Assembly (NCBI GenBank): GCA_020847735.1
Contig: JADLBL010000018.1
Span: 1 to 64,000 of the forward strand
DNA length: 64,000 bases
Direction of reading: 5' to 3'
DNA from: Candidatus Eisenbacteria bacterium
GTDB taxonomy: Bacteria > Eisenbacteria > RBG-16-71-46
Every line of letters begins with the position of its first letter. Within the stretch, counting starts at the first letter, position 1. The position numbers and the translations under genes were made by a program. Below are positions 19,016 to 27,212 of the stretch, one piece after another. The notes beneath the pieces were generated by a model. It saw only the letters and a program-made list of their open reading frames with translations, was not told where the DNA came from and did not search any database.

Positions 19016-19573
19016 TCAGGCCGGCCGCCGCCCCGGCACGCGCGAGACGAGTTCCGCGAGCAGCCGCGCCAGGTGCTCGCGCGTCGGCTCGTCGGTGAGC
19101 CGGCCCTCGGCGTCCACCTTCTGCTCCGCGTGCGAGACGTGCACCTGCGGGTTCTCGACGACGCGCGCATCGAGGCAGGCGAGGATCGGCCGCAGCGCGA
19201 GCTGCGCGCGCACGGTCCCGAAGCCGCCGTTGGACGCACCGGCGATCGCCACCGGCTTGCCCTTCCAGGGCTGGCTCGGCCGGCGGCTCGTCCAGTCAAT
19301 GAAGTTCTTGAGCACGCCCGGGACGCTGTGGTTGTACTCGGGCGTGGCGATGAAGATCGCGTCGGCCTCGGCGATCCGGCGCTTGAACTCCTGCACGATC
19401 TCGGGCGGCCCGGCCGCGTTCACGTCTTCGTCGTACACCGGCACGCCGCGCAGGTCGGCGACCTCGACGCTCGAGCCCGCCGGAGCGAGCTCGGCGGCGG
19501 CGTGCGTGAGGGCGCGGTTGAAGGAAAGCCGGCGCAGGCTGCCGGAAATGGCGAGGATCTTCAGCGGCGTCAT
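19016..19573 (-). CDS. NADPH-dependent FMN reductase (flavodoxin-like)
   Basis: 185 aa, the usual length for the chromate reductase/ArsH/azoreductase group. The phosphate-binding loop GSLRRLSFNRAL (about 11-22) and the PEYNHSVPGVLKNFIDW motif (about 81-97) are diagnostic; the latter contacts the FMN isoalloxazine ring. It is predicted to be a soluble flavoenzyme reducing quinones, flavins or metal oxyanions with NAD(P)H. GGGAG lies 12 nt before the ATG. It converges with ribA, which makes flavin precursors, although the opposite strands argue against a shared operon. Confidence 0.9.
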   Translation of the reverse strand: MTPLKILAISGSLRRLSFNRALTHAAAELAPAGSSVEVADLRGVPVYDEDVNAAGPPEIVQEFKRRIAEADAIFIATPEYNHSVPGVLKNFIDWTSRRPSQPWKGKPVAIAGASNGGFGTVRAQLALRPILACLDARVVENPQVHVSHAEQKVDAEGRLTDEPTREHLARLLAELVSRVPGRRPA

Positions 19574-19724
19574 TGCGCGAGTCTCCCGATCGAAGGAATC
19601 CAGCGAGGTGGCCGGCGGGTTCGATGCCCGGCGCCGGGCCGGGATTCGGTGCGGGCTCCCCGCACCCGGCGGAGAATACCCCGGGCCTGTCGTCGCGGGC
19701 GTCCGGCTGCGCTATCTTGCGGCC

Positions 19725-19901
19725 ATGTGCGTCGTCGGCGGCGGTGAAGTGCGCGGCGCGAGACCACGCCTGATCGTTCGGCGGGCGCGGCCTTGCGCCC
19801 CACGGACGCCGCCGGGTGCGCGGGCCGGCCGGACCGTGATCACGATCCGGCGGGCCGCGGCCGGTCAAGGCAACGCCCCCGAGACGAAAGGCACCCGATG
19901 A
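19725..19901 (+). CDS. Candidate small leaderless ORF coupled to ppa
   Basis: 58 codons, very arginine-rich (MCVVGGGEVRGARPR at the start), no homology recognised. Two features suggest translation. A TATCTT hexamer (19713-19718) ends 6 nt before the ATG with no Shine-Dalgarno sequence, like other leaderless candidates here. Its TGA stop overlaps the ATG of ppa (ATGA), like the coupled pairs downstream. Composition alone looks non-coding, so it may be a leader peptide or chance. Confidence 0.25.
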   Translation: MCVVGGGEVRGARPRLIVRRARPCAPRTPPGARAGRTVITIRRAAAGQGNAPETKGTR

Positions 19902-20599
19902 CGCTCCGCCCGCCCGACGATCCGCTGCGGCTCCTCTCGCTGCTCTTCCAGGCGCACCCCTGGCACGGGCTTTCGCCGGGTCCGAACGCTCCGGGCGTCG
20001 TGACCGTGTACGTCGAGCTCGTGCCCACCGACACGGTGAAGTACGAGATCGACAAGCGCAGCGGCATCCTCAAGCTCGACCGGCCGCAGCGCTACTCGAG
20101 CCTTTCGCCCGAGCCCTACGGATTCATCCCGCGCACGCTGTGCGGTGACACGGTCGCGGCCTTCGCGGCCCGCCACTCGGGCCGCACGGGACTGCGCGGC
20201 GACAACGATCCGCTCGACGTGTGCGTGCTGACCGAACGCTCGATCAACCACGGCGGGCTCATGGTGCGCGCGCGCCCGATCGGCGGCCTGCGCATGTTCG
20301 ACGGCGAGGAGGTGGACGACAAGATCATCGCCGTGCTGGAGAGCGACCCGACCTACGAGGGCTGGACCGAGATCGAGCACTGCCCCCCGGTGCTGGTGGA
20401 CCGGCTGCAGCACTACTTCCTCACCTACAAGAACATGCCGGGCGCCCGCAACGCCCCGGTCGAGCTGGCCGGTGTCTACGGCGCCGAAACCGCGCGCGAG
20501 GTGATCGCGCGCGCGCAGGTGGACTATCGCGCCAGGTATGGCGACCTCGAGCGCATGCTCGACGAGGCCCTGGGCGCCGGCGGGGACGAACGCGGGTGA
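19898..20599 (+). CDS. ppa: Inorganic pyrophosphatase, family I
   Basis: 233 aa. Hydrolyses pyrophosphate to phosphate, pulling biosynthetic reactions forward. The family signature DNDPLDVCVL (about residues 106-115) carries the metal-binding aspartates, and KYEIDKRSGILKLDR (about 47-61) and YGFIPRT (about 74-80) are the other conserved blocks. About 15 extra residues (AAFAARHSGRTGLRG) sit between YGFIPRT and the signature compared with the common bacterial enzyme. The ATG is chosen because the conserved region follows it closely; only a weak GAAAGG sequence precedes it. The stop overlaps the GTG of glpD by 4 nt, so the three genes are probably translated from one message. Confidence 0.92.
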   Translation: MTLRPPDDPLRLLSLLFQAHPWHGLSPGPNAPGVVTVYVELVPTDTVKYEIDKRSGILKLDRPQRYSSLSPEPYGFIPRTLCGDTVAAFAARHSGRTGLRGDNDPLDVCVLTERSINHGGLMVRARPIGGLRMFDGEEVDDKIIAVLESDPTYEGWTEIEHCPPVLVDRLQHYFLTYKNMPGARNAPVELAGVYGAETAREVIARAQVDYRARYGDLERMLDEALGAGGDERG

Positions 20600-22068
20600 C
20601 GCACGACGTCGTCGTGCTGGGCGGCGGCGTCACCGGGCTCGGGGTGGCGCGGCTTGCCGCGCGCGCCGGCTGGCCGGTGGCGCTGATCGAGCGCGACGAC
20701 CTCGCCTGCGGCGCGAGCAGCGCCTCGAGCCACATGCTGCACGGCGGTCTGCGCTACCTGGAGCACGGCCAGTTCGGGCTCGTGCGCGAAGCGCTCGCCG
20801 AGCGGGCCGCCGTCACGCGCATGGCGCCCGCGCTCTCGCACCCGGTGCGCTTCATGGTCCCGCTCGCCCGCGGCGGACGGCTCCGGCCGTGGAAGCTGCG
20901 CGCCGGGCTGTGGCTTTACGACGTGCTCGCGGGGCGGGCGGGCTTCAGCGCGCGCGGCTGGGCGACCCCGCGCGCCGCCCTCGCGCTCGAACCGGACCTC
21001 GAGCCGCGCGGACTGCTCGGCGCGGGGCTTTACTCCGACGGGGTCATGGACGACGCGCGCCTGGCGGTCGCGGTCGCCCGCGACGCGGCGGCACACGGCG
21101 CCGAAATCCTCACGCGCCGCGAACTCATCGTCGCGCGTCCCTGCGCCGAAGCCGCGGGCGAGTTCGTCCTGTCCGTCCGCGACCGCGAGACGCGCGAGGA
21201 GCGCGAGCTTCGCTGCCGCGCGATCGTGAACGCCACCGGGGCCTGGACCGACGCCACGCGCGTCTTTCTCTCGCGGGCGCTCACGCCCGGCGCCCCGGAC
21301 CCGCGGCCGCTGCTGCGGCCCTCGCGCGGCACGCATCTCGTCTACCCGGCGCTCACCCGGGGCCACGGCGTTCTGGTCACCGCGGCCTCCGACGGCCGTG
21401 CGTTCTTCGTCGTGCCCTTCGCCGGCCGCTCGCTCGTCGGCACGACCGAGGTCGAGACCGCGTCGCCGCCATCGCCCGACGACACCGAGCCCACGCCGGA
21501 CGAGATCCGCTACCTCGCCTCCGAGGTCGCGCGCGTGCTGCCGGGCGCTGCCGCGAGCCGGCCCCTCGCCGCCTTCGCGGGTGTGCGGCCGCTGCTCGAT
21601 TCGGGCGGCGCCGTCGGCAGCGCCTCGCGCGAGCATCGGGTCGTCACCGAAGGCCCGGTCGTGACGACCGCCGGCGGCAAGTACACGACCTTCCGCGTCA
21701 TGGCGCGCGACACGCTCGCCGCGGTCGCGCGACTCCTCGGGCGCGAGGACGCGCCGCCGGCGAGGGACGACGTGCCGCTGCCGGCGCCGTTCGCCGCCGC
21801 CGGGGATGCCGGCGCGCTCGGCGCGCACGCCGCCGGCGAGGAGTTCGCGCGTTCGCTCGCGGACACGCTGCGCCGCCGCAGCACGCACTGGCTCGAGGAC
21901 GACCGCGGGCTCGCGGCCGCGCCCGGAGTGGCGGCGGGCATGGCGCGGCGGCTCGGCTGGAGCCCGGAGCGCGAACGCGAGGAGGTGGATCGCTGGGAAG
22001 CCGACGTGCGCGCGGGCGACGAGCGCATCGCGCGCGCGCTCGAAGGACTGCAAGGAGGCCGGCCGTGA
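20596..22068 (+). CDS. glpD: Aerobic glycerol-3-phosphate dehydrogenase
   Basis: 490 aa FAD enzyme that oxidises sn-glycerol 3-phosphate to dihydroxyacetone phosphate, passing electrons to quinone at the membrane. The Rossmann motif VVLGGGVTGLG (about 5-15) and SSHMLHGGLRYLEHG (about 43-57) are typical of the GlpD/GlpA family, as is TTAGGKYTTFR (about 355-365). The start GTG overlaps the ppa stop (GTGA). It is somewhat shorter than E. coli GlpD in the C-terminal helical domain. The product of the next gene, GlpK, makes its substrate. Confidence 0.93.
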   Translation: MTHDVVVLGGGVTGLGVARLAARAGWPVALIERDDLACGASSASSHMLHGGLRYLEHGQFGLVREALAERAAVTRMAPALSHPVRFMVPLARGGRLRPWKLRAGLWLYDVLAGRAGFSARGWATPRAALALEPDLEPRGLLGAGLYSDGVMDDARLAVAVARDAAAHGAEILTRRELIVARPCAEAAGEFVLSVRDRETREERELRCRAIVNATGAWTDATRVFLSRALTPGAPDPRPLLRPSRGTHLVYPALTRGHGVLVTAASDGRAFFVVPFAGRSLVGTTEVETASPPSPDDTEPTPDEIRYLASEVARVLPGAAASRPLAAFAGVRPLLDSGGAVGSASREHRVVTEGPVVTTAGGKYTTFRVMARDTLAAVARLLGREDAPPARDDVPLPAPFAAAGDAGALGAHAAGEEFARSLADTLRRRSTHWLEDDRGLAAAPGVAAGMARRLGWSPEREREEVDRWEADVRAGDERIARALEGLQGGRP

Positions 22069-23549
22069 AGGAAAGGTTCGTGCTCGCGATCGATCAGGGA
22101 ACCACCGGGACCACCGCGCTCGTGCTCGACCGCCGCGGCACCGTGCGCGGCCGCGGCTACGCCGAGCTGCCGCAGCACTTCCCCTCCCCCGGCTGGGTCG
22201 AGCACGACCCCGACGAAATCTGGGCGAGCGTCGAAGCGGCCGTTCCGCGCGCGCTCGCGGCCGCCCGGGTGCCGCGGACGGGCGTCGCCGCGATCGGCGT
22301 CACCAACCAGCGCGAGACCACGATCCTGTGGGACCGCCGCACCGGCGAGCCCGTCGCCCGCGCGATCGTCTGGCAGGACCGCCGTACCGCCGCGCGCTGC
22401 GAGGCGCTCCAGCGCCGCCACGCCGCGGCGATCCGCCGCGCCACGGGCCTCGTCTGCGATCCCTACTTCTCGGCCACCAAGATCGAGTGGCTGCTCGCGC
22501 ACCACGCGCGCGCCCGCTCGCTCGCGCGCGCCGGCCGGCTCGCGTTCGGCAACGTGGACGCCTGGCTCGTCTGGAAGATGACCGGGGGCGCGGTGCACGC
22601 CACCGACCCGACCAACGCCTCACGCACGATGCTGTTCGGACTGCGCTCGCTGCGCTGGGAGAGCGCGCTGCTGCGCCGCTTCGGCGTGCCCTCGGGAGCG
22701 CTGCCCGAGGTGCGGCCGTCCGCGGGCGACTTCGGCGCGACGCGCGGCCTGCGCTTCCTGCCCCGCGGCGTGCCGGTCGCGGGAGTCGCCGGCGACCAGC
22801 AGGCGGCGTTGTTCGGACAGGGGTGTGTGCGGGCCGGCCAGTCGAAGAACACCTACGGCACCGGCTGTTTTCTGCTGCTTCACACGGGGGGCGCGCCGGT
22901 GCGCTCGCGCGCCGGGCTGCTCACGACGGTGGCCTGCGGGCCGCGCGGCGAGGCCGCGTACGCGCTCGAAGGCAGCGTGTTCATCGCCGGCGCCGCCCTC
23001 CAGTGGCTGCGCGACGGCCTCGGCATCCTGCGGAACGCCGCCGAAAGCGAGCCGCTCGCGCGCTCGGTGCCCGACTCGGGCGGGGTCGTGCTGGTGCCGG
23101 CGTTCGCCGGGCTCGGCGCGCCGTGGTGGCGCCCGGACGTGCGCGGGGCGCTCACCGGAATCACGCGCGGCACGACGCGCGCCCACGTGGCCCGCGCCGC
23201 GCTCGAGTCGCTGGCCTTCCAGAGCCTCGATCTGGTCGAGGCCATGGCCCGCGACGCGGGCGCGCGCCTGACCGCCCTGCAGGTGGACGGCGGCGCGACG
23301 CGGAACGCGCTGCTCATGCAGATGCAGGCCGACCTGCTCGGCGTGCCGGTTCGCCGCCCGCGCGTCGTGGAGACGACCGCGCTCGGCGCGGGGCTGCTGG
23401 CCGGGCTCGCGACGGGCTTCTGGCGATCGCCCCGCGAACTCGCCGCTGCGCGGCGACTCGAACGCGAGTTCCGTCCGCGCCAGGGCGCCGCCTGGCGCCG
23501 CCGTGAGGTCGCGCGCTGGCGCGCGGCGCTCTCGATGCTGTTGCGGTGA
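22065..23549 (+). CDS. glpK: Glycerol kinase
   Basis: 494 aa, full length for the FGGY family. ATP-dependent phosphorylation of glycerol to sn-glycerol 3-phosphate. The N-terminal phosphate-binding loop FVLAIDQGTTGTTALV (about 4-19), the WQDRRT glycerol-contact block (about 104-109), KNTYGTGCF (about 262-270) and VDGGATRNALLMQ (about 407-419) are present. GTG overlaps the glpD stop (GTGA) and AAGGAGG lies 8 nt upstream, a strong internal ribosome site. No glycerol facilitator gene (glpF) or GlpR regulator is adjacent. A GC hairpin follows 40 nt after the stop. Confidence 0.95.
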   Translation: MKERFVLAIDQGTTGTTALVLDRRGTVRGRGYAELPQHFPSPGWVEHDPDEIWASVEAAVPRALAAARVPRTGVAAIGVTNQRETTILWDRRTGEPVARAIVWQDRRTAARCEALQRRHAAAIRRATGLVCDPYFSATKIEWLLAHHARARSLARAGRLAFGNVDAWLVWKMTGGAVHATDPTNASRTMLFGLRSLRWESALLRRFGVPSGALPEVRPSAGDFGATRGLRFLPRGVPVAGVAGDQQAALFGQGCVRAGQSKNTYGTGCFLLLHTGGAPVRSRAGLLTTVACGPRGEAAYALEGSVFIAGAALQWLRDGLGILRNAAESEPLARSVPDSGGVVLVPAFAGLGAPWWRPDVRGALTGITRGTTRAHVARAALESLAFQSLDLVEAMARDAGARLTALQVDGGATRNALLMQMQADLLGVPVRRPRVVETTALGAGLLAGLATGFWRSPRELAAARRLEREFRPRQGAAWRRREVARWRAALSMLLR

Positions 23550-23588
23550 GCGCGTACGCGCCGCCGCGCGCCCGGGGACCGCAGGCCG

Positions 23589-23615
23589 CGGCGGCCACCC
23601 AATGGGTGGCCGCCG
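23589..23615. terminator. GC hairpin between convergent glpK and the FG-GAP gene
   Basis: A 12-bp perfect stem, with core GCGGCCACCC/GGGTGGCCGC, closes the 3-nt loop AAT. It sits between two converging genes and can serve either strand. No T-tract follows. The same 10-bp stem sequence recurs at 43534-43557. Confidence 0.6.
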
Positions 23616-23652
23616 GGCAGCCACGATCGCTCCTGCCGCGGGTCGCGCCGAG

Positions 23653-26600
23653 CTAGTCGAGCACGCTGACTCGCGCGATCCGGAACGCCTCCCCGCGCGA
23701 CAGCCGCACGAAGTAGAGCCCCGGCGCGACGGCGTGGCCCTCGCCCAGCCGCGCGACGTGCCGCCCCGCGCCGAGCGCGCCCACCTCGCGCGTGGCGAGG
23801 CGCCGGCCGGCCACGTCGAGCAGCTCGAGCCGCGCGGGCGCCCCGTCGGGCAGCGCGAACGCGATGTCGAGCCGGCCACCGGTCAGCGGGTTCGCCGTCG
23901 GTCCCTCGAGCGCGAAAGCCGGCGCGGCGCCGCCCTCCACTCCCGTGGTGCCCGCGGGCGTGACGAGCGCGTAGCCGCTCTCGTTGCCGTTCACGTCCAC
24001 GGCCGACAACTTGTAGTAGCCGCCCGGCGGACCGGGATCGGCGTACGCGGTGTCGCTGCGGGTCGCCACGAGGTTGCCGGGCCCGGGCGTGAAACCGGAC
24101 GAGCTGCCGCGGTAGAGCCGGTAATACCAGAGGTCGGACTCCGTGTTCGCGCCCCAGTGCAGCGCGGTGACGCCGGCGGAGAACGACGCGGTGAAGGGCG
24201 CCGGCGGCGCGGGCGGAAGGTTGTCCACCGAGTAGCCCGAGTCGGGCGCCGAATCGTAGTAGATGCCCGGCGTCAGGGTCGCCGCGCTGACGAAGAACGC
24301 CGCGCGATGCAGGCCGCCGGCGTTCGAATCGGCCAGGGTCGGCACCACGAGGTTGTACGCCGTGTCGGTGCGGGCCGCGACGCTGCCGATCTGCTCCCAG
24401 CCCGCCGCGGCGAGCTCCGCGAGCCGGGCCGCGGACGCCGAGGCCGCGGCGGCCGCCGCCGGCTTCGCGATCGCCGCCGGCGCGAGCCCGGGCTCGATAC
24501 GCCGGAAGACGTCGTAGCGCGCGATCGGGCGGGCGGAACCGAGATAGTCGAAGCCGCTCGCACGGAAGCGCAGCCGCAGCGCGCGGCCCTGGTCGCCGCC
24601 GACGTCGGAGATGCCCGCGATCGCGGGGGCGGCCGAGGCGACCACGCGGACGGCCGCGGGCGTCGCGAAGCTGCCGAGTACGCGGCCGTCGCCCTTGTAG
24701 CGGGCCGAGAAACTGCGCGGGCCGACGCGCGGCGCGAACAACACCAGCCCCGCGTGGCCCGCGAAGACCGGCGCCGTGCCGAGCAGCGTCGTCCCGTCGA
24801 AGAACCGCACCGAGTCGGCGGGCGTACCCGAGCCGGGGGCCACGACCGAGACCGCCGCGTCGAGCGTCATCGGCGCTCCGAGCACGCACGGGCTGGGGCT
24901 CACGGTGAGCGCGGTGGTGGTGAACGGCGCGCCGAGGAAGACCGCGACGTTGTTCGTGAACTGCTTCGTCGAAACCACATCGGGCCGGCCGTCGCCGTTC
25001 AGGTCGCCGATCGCCAGATCCTGCCCGTTGCTTCCCGAGACGATGTCCGTCTTCGGACCGAACGTGCCCGTGCCCGTCCCGAGCAGGATCGAAACGGTGC
25101 TCGAATTGCCGTTCGCGACCGCGAGGTCCAGCCGGCCGTCGCCGTTCAGGTCCGCGGCGCGAACGCACTGGGGTGACAATCCCGTCGGGTAGTCCACCTT
25201 GCCGGCGAACGTGCCACTCCCGGCGTTGAGCAGGATGGACACGTTGTGACCGTCGAAGTTCGCGACCGCCAGGTCGGGCCGGCCGTCGCCGTTGAAGTCG
25301 GCGATCGCCACCGAGTAGGGCCGTCCGTTCACCGCGTACTCGACATGAGTCGGGAAGGTGTTCGAGGCATCGGCGAGCAGGACCGAGACCGAGTTGGCGA
25401 AGATGTTCGTCGTCACGATGTCCGGCCGGCCGTCGGCGTTCAGGTCGGCGATCGCGAGCGAGGTCAACTGCCCTCCGGTCGGATAATCGATCTTCGGCCC
25501 GAACGTGCCGGCGCCGGTTCCGAGAAAGACCGAAACAGTGCTCGCTCCGATGTTCGCGACCTCCATGTCGGACCTGCCGTCGCCGTTGATGTCCCGAAGC
25601 GCGACGAAGTTCGGCGTGGCGGTCGCGGCGTAGTCCGTTCGGGGACCGAAGCCGCCCGCGCCGTTGCCGAGCATCACCGACATCGTGTTGGCGGTGTAGT
25701 TGCTCGTGGCGAGATCCAACGCACCGTCGCCGTTGAGGTCCGCCGACGCCACCGACCGCGGCCCAACACCGGTCGCGAAATCGGTCTTCGGCGCAAGACC
25801 TCCCGCGCCGTCCCCCAGCAGCACCGAGAGCGTGGCGGCGCCGCTGTTCGCGACCGCGACGTCCGGCCGGCCGTCGCCGTTCAGGTCTCCGATCGCGACC
25901 GCCTGCGGGCCCACCCCGGTCGTGACGTCGGTCCGTGGCGCGAAACCTCCCGTCCCGCTGCCGAACAGCGCCGTCACCGTCGAGGCGAACAGATTGGCGA
26001 CCAGGATGTCGGCGCGGCCGTCCCCGTTGGCGTCGGTGACGGTGGAACAGTAGCCGCCACTGCCGGTCGAGTAGTCCGTCCGGAACCCGAAGTTGCCGGC
26101 GCCGTCTCCCGGACGCACGGACGTGAGATTCGCGCCGCCGGACGACGAGACGAGATCGGCGCGGCCGTCGCCGTCCACGTCGGCGAACAGCACCGTGAAC
26201 ACCCCGGAGGGGCTGAGGTAGAGCGTCGGCGATCCGAAACCGCCGGCGCCATCGCCGAGCATGACCGCGACGCTCGAGTTGCCCCCTGTCGCGACGCCCA
26301 GGTCCGCGACACCGTCGCCGTTCACGTCTTCGACCGCGACCGATCCGGGATTTCCGCCGGTCGGATAGTCCGTCCGCGGCCCGAAGCCGCCCGCCCCGTC
26401 GCCGAGGAACAGCGAGACCGAGTTGCCGTAGAAGTTGGCCGACAGCAGGTCGAGCCGGCCGTCGCCGTCGGCGTCCGCGATCGTCACCCCGATCGGGTTG
26501 GAGGCGGTCGTGTAGTCGGTCCGGATCCAGCCACCCGCGCCGTTCGCCAGCAGGACCGAGACGCTGTTCGAGTTGCCGTTCGCGCACGAGAGGTCCGGTC

Positions 26601-27123
26601 GCCCATCGCCGTTCAGGTCGGCGATGACGATCGCCTGCGGCGCGAGCCCGACCGGGATGTCGGTCTTCGCGCCGAAACCGCCGGCGCCGTTGCCGAGCAG
26701 CACCGAGACGGTGGCCGCGCCGTAGTTGGCCGTCGCGAGGTCGGGCTTGCCGTCGCCGTTCAGATCGCCGATCGCCACCATGTTCACGGTCGCGCCCGAG
26801 ACGAAGTCCGATTTGGCCGCGAAGGCGCCGCCCCCCAGTCCGAGCAGAACCGAGACGGTGTTGGAGCTGTAGTTCGCGGTGACGAGGTCGAGCTTTCCGT
26901 CGCCGTTCAGATCGCCGGTCGCGACCCAGCGCGGCCCGGGACCGGTCTGCAGGTCCACGCGCGCCGCGACGCCAAAGGCCTGCGCGGAGGCGGCGAGCGG
27001 CGCGAGGGCGAGGGCCGCGAGAGCGAGAGGGATCGCGCGCACGATGCCGGCCGGCGATCTCCGGGGGGCGCCCGGCGTCGGCTGGCGGTCCACAAGATCG
27101 TGTGACGGATGAACAGGTTTCAT
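23653..27123 (-). CDS. Secreted FG-GAP/VCBS double-propeller protein with sorting domain
   Basis: 1156 aa. A signal peptide (about 26-48, ending ASAQA) precedes 14 FG-GAP/VCBS-type repeats, each with a calcium-binding-like loop (DLNGDGKLDLVTAN and variants) and an ANxxxxTVSVLLG strand; 14 equals two seven-bladed propellers. An Ig-like segment (about 745-840), an Ala-rich helix, a fibronectin-III-like segment (about 965-1060) and a C-terminal FlgD/type-IX-like module (LLDVAGRRL...APGLYFVRL) follow. It is probably cell-surface or released; adhesion or carbohydrate binding is a guess. GGAGG lies just before the ATG at 27123, and TAGAAT (27161-27156, minus strand) is a likely -10 element. Confidence 0.9.
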   Translation of the reverse strand: MKPVHPSHDLVDRQPTPGAPRRSPAGIVRAIPLALAALALAPLAASAQAFGVAARVDLQTGPGPRWVATGDLNGDGKLDLVTANYSSNTVSVLLGLGGGAFAAKSDFVSGATVNMVAIGDLNGDGKPDLATANYGAATVSVLLGNGAGGFGAKTDIPVGLAPQAIVIADLNGDGRPDLSCANGNSNSVSVLLANGAGGWIRTDYTTASNPIGVTIADADGDGRLDLLSANFYGNSVSLFLGDGAGGFGPRTDYPTGGNPGSVAVEDVNGDGVADLGVATGGNSSVAVMLGDGAGGFGSPTLYLSPSGVFTVLFADVDGDGRADLVSSSGGANLTSVRPGDGAGNFGFRTDYSTGSGGYCSTVTDANGDGRADILVANLFASTVTALFGSGTGGFAPRTDVTTGVGPQAVAIGDLNGDGRPDVAVANSGAATLSVLLGDGAGGLAPKTDFATGVGPRSVASADLNGDGALDLATSNYTANTMSVMLGNGAGGFGPRTDYAATATPNFVALRDINGDGRSDMEVANIGASTVSVFLGTGAGTFGPKIDYPTGGQLTSLAIADLNADGRPDIVTTNIFANSVSVLLADASNTFPTHVEYAVNGRPYSVAIADFNGDGRPDLAVANFDGHNVSILLNAGSGTFAGKVDYPTGLSPQCVRAADLNGDGRLDLAVANGNSSTVSILLGTGTGTFGPKTDIVSGSNGQDLAIGDLNGDGRPDVVSTKQFTNNVAVFLGAPFTTTALTVSPSPCVLGAPMTLDAAVSVVAPGSGTPADSVRFFDGTTLLGTAPVFAGHAGLVLFAPRVGPRSFSARYKGDGRVLGSFATPAAVRVVASAAPAIAGISDVGGDQGRALRLRFRASGFDYLGSARPIARYDVFRRIEPGLAPAAIAKPAAAAAASASAARLAELAAAGWEQIGSVAARTDTAYNLVVPTLADSNAGGLHRAAFFVSAATLTPGIYYDSAPDSGYSVDNLPPAPPAPFTASFSAGVTALHWGANTESDLWYYRLYRGSSSGFTPGPGNLVATRSDTAYADPGPPGGYYKLSAVDVNGNESGYALVTPAGTTGVEGGAAPAFALEGPTANPLTGGRLDIAFALPDGAPARLELLDVAGRRLATREVGALGAGRHVARLGEGHAVAPGLYFVRLSRGEAFRIARVSVLD

Positions 27124-27155
27124 GGGGCCTCCGGAAGGTCGTCGCAAGGTCGTGA

Positions 27156-27161
27156 ATTCTA
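27156..27161 (-). promoter_or_regulatory. -10-like TAGAAT of the FG-GAP gene
   Basis: On the minus strand TAGAAT ends 32 nt before the ATG at 27123, which has its own GGAGG site. It is the closest match to the consensus TATAAT among the hexamers listed here. Confidence 0.5.
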
Positions 27162-27212
27162 TCGCCCGGGCCAGCCCGCGAAAACGGCAAACTTCGAGTC
27201 CTACCGGATTCG

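Noticed and set aside
23653-27123. Regularly spaced DNA repeats that could suggest a CRISPR array
   Set aside because: Spacing is in codon multiples inside an open frame and the repeats encode FG-GAP units.
22880-27190. 1436-codon minus-strand frame in the FG-GAP region
   Set aside because: Extremely arginine-rich repeat read in the wrong frame of the FG-GAP gene, whose DLNGDG frame is clearly the coding one.
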